64,000 nucleotides of DNA from Okapia johnstoni (lineage: Eukaryota > Chordata > Mammalia > Artiodactyla > Giraffidae), in the NCBI GenBank assembly GCA_024291935.2, contig CM044314.1:28618001-28682000 (forward strand), read 5' to 3'. The notes below the pieces were generated by a model that did no database searches, was not told where the DNA came from, and saw only the letters and a program-made list of their open reading frames with translations. Each line of letters begins with the position of its first letter. The stretch's first letter is position 1. The position numbers and the translations under genes were made by a program. Below, piece by piece: positions 1-11,559 of the stretch.

Positions 1-267
1 TCTGTATGTGGCCTGGGAATCTGGAAATAAAGGGAATTTATTGAGTACATGTGCAAGTTGGATGAAAATGTATCTAGCTGCAAGAAAAAAAAAGTATTAG
101 AATGCAAGGTTGTGAATGTAAGGAAAGATATTAAAGGGAACATACTGTTTTAATTTTTTAATTAATGGTTTTTGTAGTCCTGAGGAAATATGAAAATAAC
201 AAAAATATTAAAAAGAATGTGGCATCTTTAAAAAAGGGTAAAATTTGGTGTAAAAATAAAGGCCTTA

Positions 268-385
268 GGGGAATCCCTGAGAGTCCAGTGGTTAGGACTC
301 TGTGCTTTCACTGCCAAGCGTGCGGATTCAATCCCTGGGAGGGGAACTAAGATCTCAGAAGCTGCACAGCATGGCCAAAAAACAA
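268..385 (+). mobile_element. CHR/tRNA-Glu-type SINE fragment
   Basis: It has the ruminant tRNA-derived SINE head (gagagtccagtggttagg, then a B-box-like attcaatccctgg) and ends in catggccaaaaaac. It is short and diverged. Confidence 0.75.
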
Positions 386-1273
386 AAGTCATTGTGATTT
401 TACTAGCAGACAGCAAACTTGGCCCCATATTCCATGTAATATTGAAAAGAACGCTGGCTTCGCACCAAGAGACTTGGGTCAAGCCCCAGTTTTATCACTG
501 GCTGGTTTCAAGATGCTGTGTACCTTTCTGACCTCTGTCTCTTCCCTTTCAGAAGAAGAGAAAAGTTCTCTTTGAAAAAGAAAAATTCTCTTTCAAAAAA
601 ATTTTATAGAGCCTCTTCATTGTTTCATAAAACATAATGTGAAAGTGCTGAGCCGTAGGGAAGCAAAATTTTCCACCCCAAAAAGTGTCTCCATGGCATG
701 AAAATTCATTTAGGCTGATTATTTTTAAAGGCCTGAAAGACTCAAGAAGAACCTTTAAGCTACCCCCCAGTTGCCTAAAACAATGTGGATAGTAAGACTT
801 TGTTTCCGGAAGGGAGCTATTACCATCAATACTATAGTATGAAACTAGGCTTCTAGACTGTCAGGAACTTAGCAGAGTCTGTTTGTTAGAATTGCACTCT
901 GTATCCGATTATCTCCACAGGGTCCCGGGAACATTTGTTTACCAAACATTTGCTTTTCCATCTCCGTGTGAATTGCCTTCCTCACGTTTGAAGTCCCAAG
1001 CCACTACCTCCAACATCCTCTTTTGTCTTTAGCTGATGATGAGGGCTTTAGACATTTTGGCGAGTTACAGTTTTCCTGGGTCTCTCCCATGTATACATAT
1101 TACTAAACCTTTTTTTTTATCCTGTAATTTGTCTCATATCAATCTAATTCTTAGAAGAGCCTGAAGAACTTAAAAGGGTAGAGGAAAATTTCTTTCTCCC
1201 CGACAGTACCTTAAAAGATATAAAATCTCATATAATTACAACTTATTTTTTTACCTTGAAATTTTTTTTTCAG

Positions 1274-1397
1274 GAACTTGCTGGTGGTCCAGTAGTTAGG
1301 GCTCCATGATTTCATTCCTGGGGGCCCAGGTTAAAATGACTGGTTGGGGAGCTAAGATCCTACAAGCCACATGGCATGGCCCCCCCCAAAAAATTTT
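1274..1397 (+). mobile_element. CHR/tRNA-Glu-type SINE fragment
   Basis: It has the same layout as the copy at 268: ggtggtccagtagttagggctcc, a diverged body, then cacatggcatggcc and an A-rich tail. It lies in FBP2 intron 3. Confidence 0.7.
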
Positions 1398-1595
1398 TTT
1401 TCAGGAGTTAATTATCATAATGGACATGCTTCCAATGTGTGTGTAATATTCAAGCTCAATATCATTCTCTTTCCTATGAACATAATCACCAAATCTGTCT
1501 TCCTAACTTTAAATGTATTATCTTTCACTTCCATCTGTTTCCAGTTGTCTGGAATTTTCTGCTCAGGATGCAATCTTTATTTTTGTCTAATACTC

Positions 1596-2035
1596 GGAAG
1601 TGAATTGTCCGAGGAGACACATGTGCTGACAGAGCAAGAGACTTTATTGGGAAGGGATGCCCCGGTTATGAGCAAGAGGGTGAGGGAACCCAGGACTGCC
1701 CTGCCATGTGGCTCCCAGTCTCAGTCCTGGGTTTTATGGGGATGGGATTAATTTCCTGGTCATCTCTGGCCAATCATTCTGACTTTGGGTCCTTTCTAGT
1801 GGTGCACACATTGCTCAGCCAAGATGGATTCCAGCAAGGAAGATTTTGACAGGTTGGTAGGACATGTGGTATCTCCTTTTGACCTTTTCCCAGCTCTTCC
1901 GGTTGGTGGTGGCTTGTTAGTTCTGTGTTCCTTACCAGGACTTCCCGGCTTAAATAGCTCATGCAAATGGTTACTATGTGCCTGACCAAGGTTGGTGTTT
2001 TCAGTCAGTGTTTCTCCTAACATTTTAGCCAAAAT
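1596..2035 (-). mobile_element. Endogenous retrovirus LTR (solo or partial), antisense to FBP2
   Basis: On the minus strand the segment reads like an LTR. A polyadenylation signal (CCAATAAAGTCTC) sits near one end and a CATAAAA box about 100 bases upstream. No viral coding frame adjoins it. Family and edges are inferred by eye, so treat the borders as approximate. Confidence 0.45.
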
Positions 2036-2869
2036 TCATTGGTGTCTAGAGAGAACACAGCATCTAGCTGAATATCTGTTGTAGCTACTCTAGAAAACAG
2101 ATGGGAGAAAATCGAATGACAGAAGCAGTCAGGCCAACAATTTTTGATCCTTGCATGGGGAACACCACAGTCTTTGGGTATGGTGACCATTGGGAAGCAA
2201 GTTTGGAGCCTCAACTTGTCACATGTGTCATACTTATTTGCTCAGTGTGTGAAGCTGAATCTAGTTGGATCTTTTGCTCTGAGAATAGTTCATTCAGATC
2301 TTCCCCTTTCACTTTTCCTTCAAAGCTTCTCTCACATTTGCCATCCGTAATGATGTTAAGGTGTAGAACCAGAGCCCGAGTGTTCCTGCAAACATCCCCC
2401 CTCCCCCACTGCTTCCAAAGTGTGTGCAGTGTAGTCAGAATCTTAGACTACGGTGGAAAAAGAACTGAGCAAGCCCAGTGGCCATGTTCCTGCCTCTCCT
2501 TCCCCCATCCAATCAGCTCCTTACAGTGAGGGCAGGAAGTTCACTCTCATTTTTTCCAAATTCATAAGATTTGATTCCTTGCTTTTTTGAGCATAAGAAA
2601 GTACGGAAAGACAAGCCCTTCAAGAGATCCTTGGAAAAGCAGGTTGTGAAATCCAGTCTCATCTGTGGCTCTCCCCTTCCATCAGGAACCTTCGCTGCTT
2701 CTTCCTTGGATGCCTGCCTCATCCTGTCTCACTGAATTCCCACTTCCATGCACACTGTTAGCACTGTTAGCTAACAAGAAAGGCTTCCTCAAGAAAATGT
2801 CCAGATTTGTAGACTTGGGCCCTGAGGGTGGGAACAGGCAGGGGCAGGGCCTTGAAGGGGCAGCTGCCT

Positions 2870-3030
2870 GAGTTGATTCCAGCTCCACTTGATGTTGGGT
2901 GAATTATCCAATCACTCAGGGTCTGAGTTTTTCATCTGGATGATGGAGACCATAAAGATACCTATCTCAGAGTGCTGTTGCATATGTAGAATGAGATATT
3001 GCACAAAATCAGAGCTCAATGACCTTGGTT
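2870..3030 (+). mobile_element. MIR-like ancient SINE
   Basis: The run from gttgggtgaattatccaatcactcagggtctgag through tttttcatctgga to aatcagagctcaatgacc follows the MIR core pattern (loss of function in splitting of T-rich and 'tcatctg' blocks). Edges are approximate. Confidence 0.55.
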
Positions 3031-3280
3031 ATTATAATCGTTAAGGAGCATGGCTTATGATTTTTAAGAGAGGCTGTGATTTTAGCACCTTGGCATGCTG
3101 TTCTTGGCAGGATGGAGACAACTATGTTCAGGAAATGGAGAAGTCCAAGAATGGCCTTTGCAATGGCTCAGCTAGACCCAGTCATTAACATAGCAGCTCA
3201 TCTCCCCCAGCTACTTTTACTGCAGCTTGAAAATCTGAGAACCGCACTTCCGTCCGTGGTTCAAGTAGATCTGAAGTGCA

Positions 3281-3412
3281 GTTCAGTTCAGTTCAGTCGC
3301 TCAGTTGTGTCTGACTCTTTGCAGCCCCAGGGACTGCAGCACACCAAGTGCCCCTGTCCATCACCAACTCTCAGAGCTTGCTCAAACTCATGTCCATCGA
3401 GTCAGTGATGCC
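3281..3412 (-). mobile_element. BovB LINE 3'-end fragment just before FBP2 exon 4
   Basis: The sequence starts gttcagttcagttcagtcgc and continues through the standard BovB 3' tail in reverse orientation as far as tcagtgatgcca. It is 5' truncated to about 130 bp. Its end is about 56 nt from exon 4, next to the branch-point region. Confidence 0.85.
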
Positions 3413-3468
3413 ACCTCTGGCAAAGGACTCTCTCCAGAGACAGTAATGTCTCTCTTTCTCTTTTGCAG

Positions 3469-3609
3469 ACCTCAGAGGACGAGCCTTCTGAAAAGGATGC
3501 CCTGCAGCCAGGTCGCAACATTGTGGCTGCTGGCTATGCGCTCTACGGAAGTGCAACCCTGGTGGCTCTTTCCACAGGGCAAGGAGTGGACCTCTTCATG
3601 CTTGACCCA
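3469..3609 (+). CDS. FBP2: FBP2 exon 4 (fructose-1,6-bisphosphatase 2, muscle isoform)
   Basis: This 141-bp exon encodes 47 residues beginning [13 protein letters not shown] and ending VDLFMLDP, which I recognise as muscle fructose-1,6-bisphosphatase. It should be residues 143-189 if the usual 339-residue length holds. FBP2 hydrolyses fructose-1,6-bisphosphate to fructose-6-phosphate in gluconeogenesis and glyconeogenesis as a cytosolic homotetramer. The acceptor is a pyrimidine run ending ttttgcag at 3468 and the donor is gtaggt at 3610. Both exon edges are phase 0. The isoform call rests on the segment GQGVDLF, which matches FBP2 rather than the liver form FBP1. Exons 1-3, with the AMP site and the N-terminal metal ligands, lie before the window. 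A BovB fragment ends about 56 nt before the exon. No frameshift or stop is seen. Confidence 0.96.
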
Positions 3610-3929
3610 GTAGGTACCCGGTGATGAAGTATGAGGCTTTGTGCTTTAATTCCTGTCCCTTGGGATAATTTACTGGTTATTCCTAACACTTGCTTTGGGG
3701 GCCAGAGAGTCTAGTTTGGGGGACCAACAGCATCATCTAAAAACATTAAGCTCTCTATTCATGGAAGGGTACTTGAGGGGTTCTACATGGTCAAACATAT
3801 CACTCAGGCCCTGTTTGTAAGGAATTTATTATCAAAAAAATATATTCAGCTTTTGTGGTTTGTGGAAATACAATGACTTAAGAATCCCAATGCTGCCAAT
3901 TTCCAGACAGAAACATAGATTCTTTTTGG

Positions 3930-4055
3930 TGTTTGTTTGTTTTTTTGGCCACTTTGTGCAACATGCACGGTCTTAGTTCTCTGACCAGAGATCCAATTGG
4001 TGACCCTGCATCAGAAGGGTAGAATCTTAACTTCTGAACCACCAAGGAAGTCCCA
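3930..4055 (-). mobile_element. CHR/tRNA-Glu-type SINE (reverse)
   Basis: Reverse-strand SINE: a T-rich tail, ggccactttgtgcaacatgcacggtcttagttctctgacc, and the head complement ctgaaccaccaaggaagtccc. It lies in FBP2 intron 4. Confidence 0.75.
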
Positions 4056-4738
4056 AACATGGATTCTTTACAGTAGCACCATCCAGTAGAATTTTCTGTG
4101 ATAATGGTTATGTTCTGTAATCTCTGCTGTCTGGTATGGTGGCCACTAACCTTTTGTAACCACTGAACATTTGCAGTGAGTTAGTGTGACTGCGAAACTG
4201 GGTTTTTGCATTTTATTTCATTTTAATTAATTTAAATAACTACATGTGACTATTAGACTACTGGTACCCTATTGGACACCAGTTTGGAGGATGTCCCCTA
4301 ATATACATGTTCTTCCCAAAAGGAGGAGTCACTGGTAGAAAGCTGTTTTATCAGATACTGTGTTATTCTCCACACTTTCCACAATGATAAAACAGCAGTA
4401 GTAGAAGAGGAAGAAGCACAACCTCTGGATAGATGACAAATATAACACAGTGCTGATTGGAAGAAGTAATTGGATAAAGACGCAGAGTTCAAAAACAAAG
4501 ATTGAGCCTTCATGGCAAATATACATTAAAAATGTTCAGGAGATCAACTGTTCTTAAAATTTTTCATGTCAACGGAAAATACTAAAAACAATAAACAATA
4601 AATTTACTACACATACTTTTACTTGCTAACTATGAAACTCTTTCGTAATGCTATGATCAAGCTAATCCATCATTTCACAGAAGCAAGGTATCTATTCTGA
4701 GAATAAATGATTTGGGGGGGCCTCTAGAATGAAAGATT

Positions 4739-5640
4739 CAGTTCAGTTCAGTCGCTCAGTCGTGTCTGACTCTTTGTGACCCCATGGACTGCAGCAGGCC
4801 TCCCTGTCCATCAACAACACCCGGAGTCCACTCAAACTCATGTCCATCAAGTTTCTGATGCCATCCAACCATCTCATCTTCTGTCGTCCCCTTCTCCTCC
4901 TGCCTTCAATCTTTCCCAGGATCAGGGTTTTTTTCCAATGAGTCAGTTCTTCACATCAGGTGGCCCAAGTATTGGAGTACAGCTAGAGCATCAGTCCTTC
5001 CAATGAATATTCAGGACTGATTTCCTTTAGGATAGACTAGTTGGATCTCCTTGCTGTCCAAGGGACTCAAGAGTCTTCTCCAACACCACAGTTCAAAATC
5101 GTCAATTCTTTGGTGCTCAGCTTTCTTTATAGTCCAACTCTCACATCCATTCATGACTACTGGAAAAACCATAGCCTTGACTAGATGGACCTTTGCTGGC
5201 AAAGTAATGTTTCTGCTTTTTAATAAGCTGTCTAGGTTGGTCATAATTTATCTTCTAGTGAGCAAGCATCTTTTAATTTCATGGCTGCAGTCAGCATCTG
5301 CAGTGATTTTGGAGCCCCCCAAAATAAAATCTCTCACTGTTTCCATTGTTTCCCCATCTATTTGCTATGAAGTGATAGGACCGGATGCCATGATCTTAGT
5401 TTTCTGAATGTTGAGTTTTAAGCCAACTTTCTCACTGTCCTCTTTCACTTTCATCAAGAGGCTCTTTAGTTCACCCTGCTTATTTAACTTCTATGCAGAG
5501 TGCAGCATGAGAAATGCTCGACTGGATGAAGCACAAGCTGGAATCAAGATTGCTGGGAGAAATATCAATAACCTCAGATATGAAGATGACACCACCTTTA
5601 TGGCAGAAAGTGAAGAAGAACTGAAGAGCCTCTTGATGAA
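4739..5640 (-). mobile_element. BovB LINE with 5' inversion and 13-bp target-site duplication
   Basis: From 4739 to about 5470 the sequence is the BovB 3' part on the minus strand. At about 5470 it switches to plus-strand BovB reverse-transcriptase sequence (PCLFNFYAE... YEDDTTFMAESEEELKSLL) up to 5640. The two parts meet at the same codons (LKSLL). The 13-bp repeat AGAATGAAAGATT flanks the whole at 4726-4738 and 5641-5653, so this is one insertion with an inverted 5' part. The inverted segment reads YEDD where other copies have YADD. It lies in FBP2 intron 4. Confidence 0.92.
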
Positions 5641-5916
5641 AGAATGAAAGATTAATTTTAATAAACATTTAAATCTAAAAAAAAAAAAACCATGTTCAGG
5701 AGAAATTTTGGACAATATGTGTAACTTAAAGAATTTCTCTTTTAAATGCTGGAGACTTTGCCTATCACTTGTGAACTCCTTTGCCAAATATAATCAGGTC
5801 TTGTGAAAACTCAGATAATTTTGGCCAAAGCCCATTTCAAAGTTTCCAGTATTCCATGAACCAAAAGCAGGTGTTCAATATTTCAATTTAATTTTAAATT
5901 ACAGATGTTTATTGAG

Positions 5917-7110
5917 AACTTCCAGATGTTCAAGCTAGTTTTAGGAAAGGCAAAAGAACCGGAGATCCAATTGCCAACATCTGCTGGATCATCAAAAAAG
6001 CAATACAGTTCCAGAAAAACATCTATTTTTGCTTTATTGACTATGCCAAAGCCTTTGAATGTGTGGATCACAATAAACTGTGGAAAATTCTGGAAGAGAT
6101 GGGAATACCAGACCAGCTGACCTGCCTCTTGAGAAATTTGTATGTAGGTCAGGAAGCAAAAGTTAAAACTGGACATGAAACAACAGACTGGTTCCAAATA
6201 GGAAAAGGAATATGTCAAGGCTGTATATTGTCGCCCTGCTTATTTAACTTATATGCAGAGTACATCATGAGAAATGCTGGGCTGGAAGAAGCACAAGCTG
6301 GAATCAAGATTGTCAGGAGAAATTTCAATAACTTCAGATATGCAGATGACACCACCCTTATGGCAGAAAGTGAAGAACTAAAGAGCCTCTTGATGAAAGT
6401 GAAAGGGAAGGGTGGAAAAGTTGGCTTAAAGCTCAACATTCAGAAAACTAAGATTATGGCATCCGGTCCCATCACTTCATGGCAAATAGATGGGGAAACA
6501 GTGGAAACAGTGGCTGACTTTATTTTTCTGGGCTCCAAAATCACTGCAGATGGTGATTGCAGCCATGAAATTAAAAGACGCTTACTCCTTGGAAGGAAAG
6601 TTATGACCAACCTAGATAGCATATTAAATAGCAGAGACATTCCTTTGTCAACAAAGGTTCGTCTAGTCAAGGCTATGGTTTTTCCAGTAGGCATGTATGG
6701 ATGTGAGAGTTGGACTGTGAAGAAAGCTGAGCGCCGAAGAATTGATGCTTTTGAACTGTGGTGTTGGAGAAGACTCTTCAGAGTCCCTTGGACAGCAAGG
6801 AGATCCAACCAGTTCATCCTAAAGGAGATCAGTCCTGGGTGTTCATTGGAAAGACTGATGTTGAAGCTGAAACTCCAATACTTTGGCCACCTGATGTGAA
6901 GAGCTAAGTCATTTGAAAAGAGCCTGATGCTGGGAAAGATTGAAGGCAAGAGAAGAAGGGGACAACAGAGGATGAGATAGTTAGACGGCATCACCGACTC
7001 CATGGACATGAGTTTGAGTGGACTCCGGGAGTTGTTGATGGACAAGGAGGCCTGGCATGCTGCAGTCTGTGGGGTTTCAAAGAGTCGGACACGACTGAGC
7101 AACTGAACTG
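5917..7110 (+). mobile_element. BovB LINE, 5'-truncated, with open reverse-transcriptase frame
   Basis: It begins inside the reverse-transcriptase region (acttccagatgttcaagc) and ends with the BovB 3' tail gactgagcaactgaactg. An open frame of 278 codons (6063-6899) covers the RT core: VDHNKLWKIL, the IGKGICQGC block, YADDTTLM, then the C-terminal [27 protein letters not shown] segment. Six-base repeats ATTGAG at 5911-5916 and 7111-7116 may be the target-site duplication. The copy lacks the endonuclease and the start of the ORF, so it is a dead fragment. It lies in FBP2 intron 4 in the sense direction. Confidence 0.9.
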
Positions 7111-8037
7111 ATTGAGCATCCAGTGAGTCCTCAGATACCATTCTAGACAGTGGAGGGAGTTAATGCACTGATCAAACAGAAATTATCTGTCAAGAGTTTA
7201 CATGCTGATGCTAGTGAAAGCACACAGCTCTGGTCATGGTGCCTATGAGTGTGTCATTTAGTTTGCTAATGTGCACTGAGGCTCAAAGTCTAGTGAATGT
7301 CGACTCTGTCTGCCATCGTGGACCTATTTGGTTCTAGTCAGTTTATTTTGTGTCCTCGTATTATGTCATTCTTTTAAAGGCTGTGCCCTGTCCACTTCCC
7401 TCCTGTATCAATTGTCACACGCTCTCTGCTGAGCTCTCTTTATTAGCCTGAAAACCCACAAAGGACACTTGAGCAAGGACCCTATGTATGAAGCCTAGGA
7501 CCTGTCTGAGAGATTGAAGCAGCATATGGCACTTGTTACAGGTAGAAAACCATGGAGGGTGGCCTGCACGTTACTCAGGCAGGGCCTCACAGGACAAAGT
7601 TCCTTGGTGGGGAAACCACAGCCTCCCTAATCTGCGAGTTTTCAGGGCCAGTAATTTGATTTTGTCAGAGCACAGATTTTGTTCAGGTACAGAGGGACTA
7701 CCTCACTTAACCAAACCCTGAACTGTGGTCTAAGCCACAACGAGAGGAATTTGTTTACATATGACAGATATAATTTCCGAATGGCAGGGATAGGGTGCCT
7801 GATCATCAGGTGCCCTCTTGTCCAAGTTGTGGAAGGCCATTTGTATACACAGTGGGTGCTAGTGATCACAGTCAGAACAAAGGTATATATTTTCCAGGTT
7901 GGAGTAAGTCTCCACAACCATCTTCATCCCACAATAGAGAACAACTCACCAGGGGCCTGAGTGTCCACATTCCCAGCCCTGGGGTGGATAAACAAGTGAA
8001 GACATTATTTAGACAACAGCTGTGTATCTGTCTTGAT
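7111..8037. other. FBP2 intron 4 stretch without recognised gene or repeat
   Basis: I see no exon, RNA gene or repeat here. The short ORFs (up to 93 codons) lack any recognisable domain. Confidence 0.5.
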
Positions 8038-8390
8038 CTTTGTGGTGCTGGAGAATACTCTTGAGAGTCCCTTGGACAGCAAGTAGATCAAACCAGTCCA
8101 TCCTAAAGGAAATCAGCTCTGAATATTCATTGAAAGGACTGATGCTGAAGCTGAAGCTCCAATACTTCGGTCACCTGACGCAAAGAGCCAACTCATTAGA
8201 AAAGACCCTGATTCTGAGAAAGACTGATGGCAGGAAGAGAAGGGGACAATAAAGAGGAGATGGTTGGATGGCGTCACCGACAATGGACATGAGTTTAAGC
8301 AGGCTCCAGGACATGGTGATGGACAGAGAAACCTGGCGTGCTGCAGTCCATGGGGTTGCAAAGCGTCAGACACGACTGAGTGACTGAACT
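8038..8390 (+). mobile_element. BovB LINE 3' fragment
   Basis: It starts at the codons for the LWCWR segment (gtggtgctggagaa) and runs through the BovB 3' end to cacgactgagtgactgaact. Confidence 0.88.
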
Positions 8391-8863
8391 AAAAGAGTCA
8401 AGGATCTTGGCTTAACTAAATAAAGGGTGTTATTGCATTAATGGGAAAGCTGAGGCCCCAATAGAGGTGGGCAGGTCTAGGAGACAGGATTCACAGGACC
8501 AGTCCCACAGCACTGCCCCTGGTCTGGACACCACCCATGATGCTGTGTCTCTCATTCAGATTTCAAATGCCAGGAAGGAGTAATTATTTTGCCAAGCTAA
8601 GTCAGGTACCTGACCTTGGGCTAGGAGAGGTCCAGCTTAGAGTCTTTCTAGACTGGCATCCAATAGGAAGAGTTAATTATTCAAAGGAAGTTCAGGTGCT
8701 TTTAAAAAGTGGAACTCTACATTGGGCTACTCTAAAGTAACAAATGTCTAGATTGGGTTATTAAAATTCATGATCCAGAGACCGTTAAGAACTTCCCTAA
8801 GAATATGGGTTTTCTAAGCTTGGGAGAAGGCATTCTAGAAGAACCGTGAAGCCTTGTGCTCCT

Positions 8864-9005
8864 TCAGTTCAGTTGCTCAGTCATGTCCAACTCTTTGTGA
8901 CCCCGTGGACCACAGCATGCCAAGCCCCTGGTCCATCACCAACTCCCAGAGCTTGCTCAAACTCATGTCCATCAAGTTGGTGATGCCATTCAACCACCTC
9001 ATTCA
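8864..9005 (-). mobile_element. BovB LINE 3' fragment (reverse)
   Basis: The reverse BovB 3' tail, cagttcagttgctcagtcatgtcc through gccattcaaccacctcatt, is truncated to about 140 bp. Confidence 0.85.
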
Positions 9006-9729
9006 GATGAGAGAGAAGGTTGACATGATCTTATTATATATAGAACTTGGGCTTTTGCTTGATGATTCTACGGAAGGTTTGAGAAAGAGAGGGTCAATTC
9101 TGGATTGGGTATTGTCTAGATGTGGGTACAATTAATGATTGTGTATCTCAATTTTTATCCAGGAGGTGGGAAGGTTAAAGTGAGGGTGAAGATTCATTAG
9201 TAAAAAAGCAGTCAGTACTCACATTTCACAGAAGAGAAGTGTGTTCGTTTATTTTTGCTGTTGAGTATCCTTGTCATTGTCCTATTTCAGACAAGGTCAG
9301 CGTAGCCTTGTCTCTTTGTCGGAGTGTTGTCAATGTTCATTAGGAATTTTCTAGCTGTGAGCTGTCATCTTGGGGGATTTTTCCTTTCTCAGTCTTCAAA
9401 GTTTAATCAGAACTGATTAGATTTCCAGGTCTTGATTTCCTTCCTAGTGACTTAGTGAGACGTCGAGCCTTTCAAAATGAATTTGCAGCTAGCTAATTCC
9501 AGCCCTAGAGATGAGACCACCAGCACTCAGGTAAAGAGATACCTGAGGGATGCTGCAGAAAGGGACCAGGTGGCTATAGGGAGACTGGGCACTTTTGTTA
9601 GTAATTCTGAGGATTAAAATAAATTTTATCAACAATTCTTCATGCCAAGTGAATACAGTTTCTGATTGAAGGGATCTCCTCTTTACCCTGTATAAGAATA
9701 CTTGGGGTACAAGGAACTTTGCTCTTTTT
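9006..9729. other. FBP2 intron 4 stretch, nothing recognised
   Basis: I see no exon or clear repeat in this unique-looking intronic sequence. Confidence 0.4.
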
Positions 9730-9843
9730 TGTTCTTTTTTTTTGCTGTGACACGCAGCTTTCAGGATCCCCACCAGGGATCGAACCTACGCCCCCTGCAT
9801 TGGAAACATGGAGCCTTAACCACTGGACCACCAGAGAAGTCCC
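9730..9843 (-). mobile_element. CHR/tRNA-Glu-type SINE (reverse)
   Basis: A T-rich tail is followed by gacacgcagctttcaggatccc, caccagggatcgaacc and the head complement aaccactggaccaccagagaagtccc. Confidence 0.8.
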
Positions 9844-10341
9844 TAGGGATGCAAGGAAATTTGAATGGCTTCCAAGATTGAGTCATTAAGATAAAATAAC
9901 TGGACCACAAATTAGTGGTCTAATTACAGCCCCACTTTCATGACAAATCCCATCTGTGTAGCTTCTTCCTCTCATTGTTAATGGCCCAAATTTTCCTGAA
10001 AACATTAGGGATTAACTGGGGGTGAGAACTTGAGGGGATAAATAGAGCTAGGTTCTTTACAAATGAGAGTTACAAGGGACACTTTCCTTCTTATTCCTTT
10101 GAATTATTTTATTTTTTTGTTATATTACAGCTTGTGCTACCTGTGCAGGCTCCACATTGTCCCTGTTGTTTGTAAGTCTCATAAAAACATCACTGGACAG
10201 GCTACAGGAGGACCTCGCTACCCCCTGGGTCCTTCCAGCAGGTCCACCTCAGCTGTTGTTCTCTGGTTATTGGAGTGTGTGCTATTGACTTCTGTTTCCT
10301 GATATCTCTCTTCTTCCTGGTATTTCCCTTCACCTTTCTAG

Positions 10342-10479
10342 GCTCTTGGTGAATTTGTCTTGGTGGAAAAAGATGTCAAGATTAAAAAGAAAGGAAAGAT
10401 TTACAGCCTCAACGAGGGCTATGCCAAGTATTTTGATGCTGCCACCACAGAATATGTGCAGAAAAAGAAGTTTCCTGAG
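10342..10479 (+). CDS. FBP2: FBP2 exon 5
   Basis: This 138-bp exon encodes 46 residues, [12 protein letters not shown] through YVQKKKFPE, or residues 190-235 by gap-free counting from the C-terminus. It follows a 6.7-kb intron. The acceptor is cacctttctag (AG at 10340-10341) and the donor is gtgagt at 10480; both edges are phase 0. It carries the Asn and Tyr of the NEGY motif (Asn213/Tyr216 counting Met as 1), which bind the 6-phosphate of the substrate. It also carries the basic run IKKKGK, described in muscle FBPase as a nuclear localisation signal, in keeping with its reported nuclear and Z-line positions. The reading frame is intact. Confidence 0.96.
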
Positions 10480-10875
10480 GTGAGTGAAGAAAGCCTGAAA
10501 CAGAAGCAGGGAGAATACTGCCTCACTGGGCTCCTGTTTGGGAAATGGCTGTGGGGGGCTGGCTGAAAGGTTGTTGCCCCTGTTTGTGGCTTTGACCAGT
10601 GTGAGCATGGTGGACTCTGACTTTCTTCATTAGCAATCAATATCTTTCTTTCATAGCTAAGATTTACCTACTAAAGGTATTACTCTCTAGGTTAGTTTAT
10701 CCAGGAGAAATTGTCTATGAAGAAGGCAGAGACCAGTTTTTCAAAATCCAGAGTTTCAGGCCAGAGCATCTCTCATTTTTTGCTGAGCTACCATGTGTGT
10801 AGATTTTGGTCATTCGGTTATATTTAAGTGAGCGTCCCTTTCACATGGTCTAACATCAGGCCCTGGTGTTTACTC

Positions 10876-10945
10876 CAAGTTTTAGAAAGGTCTTTGGCTC
10901 TAAGGGTGAACAAGTTTTAGAAAGGTCTTTGGCTCTAAGGGTGAA
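10876..10945. repeat. Perfect 35-bp tandem duplication in FBP2 intron 5
   Basis: The 35-base unit beginning caagttttagaaaggtcttt and ending gggtgaa occurs twice head to tail, at 10876-10910 and 10911-10945, with no mismatch. Exact identity suggests a recent slippage event or an assembly artefact. Confidence 0.95.
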
Positions 10946-11559
10946 CACCGAGTCCTGGACTTCATGTGGCTATTAATACAGCCCAAACAATCCAATAAGT
11001 ATGTCTGCCATACAAAAAGCCCTATTAAGACAAGTGTGGGAGGGAGTAACAGTGTTTCCGGTCAAGAGTGTGAAATCTGACCCACAATGGAAGTGACTGG
11101 GAGGACAGTGGTGCGAGGTGCCAGCCTGGCTGTCCCTGGAAGCCCTTCACAAGCTCTAGGCAGAAAGTGCTCAGGATTCCATGGAGTCCAGAGCACTTGG
11201 TTAGCAGGGTACTGGACCTACCTCTGCTGCCTCAGACTGAAGCTTTAGAGAGTTTTCTTCTTTGTCTTGTTTGTTCTTGAAGCAAAAATCTTAGAAGTGC
11301 GGTTTCCGGTATCTCTCCTTTGTCATCACACACAAACCCTTCATGTGTCTTAAGGGCAGAAGTAATAGGATATGGATTGTGAGGTTGATAAAGTCAAAAT
11401 TACTGATTTACAAGTTCCCAGTCTTGGTGATACTTTCACAGTGGTTCCCATTCTAAGGTAAAACGTACCTCTTCTAGAACCCATAAAGGAAGATACTTAT
11501 TTTACCACTGGAAAACCAAACTCTTAGGCAAAAAAAAAAAAGCCATAAATCCTTTTGAA

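Larger units (their letters stand above)
1..3468 (+). other. FBP2 intron 3 (partial)
   Basis: This non-coding stretch is the 3' part of the intron before exon 4. It holds two short CHR-type SINE pieces, an antisense LTR near 1.6-2.0 kb, a MIR-like stretch near 2.9 kb and a BovB 3' fragment against the exon. The ORFs in it, the longest 142 codons at 2101-2529, resemble nothing I know and are probably chance. Confidence 0.7.

Noticed and set aside
2101..2529. 142-codon ORF in FBP2 intron 3
   Set aside because: No recognised domain, no splice or promoter support, and several overlapping ORFs in other frames. Probably chance.
5408..5647. 79-codon ORF as a novel chimeric protein
   Set aside because: It is created by the inversion junction inside one BovB insertion. 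No promoter or conservation argues for a function.
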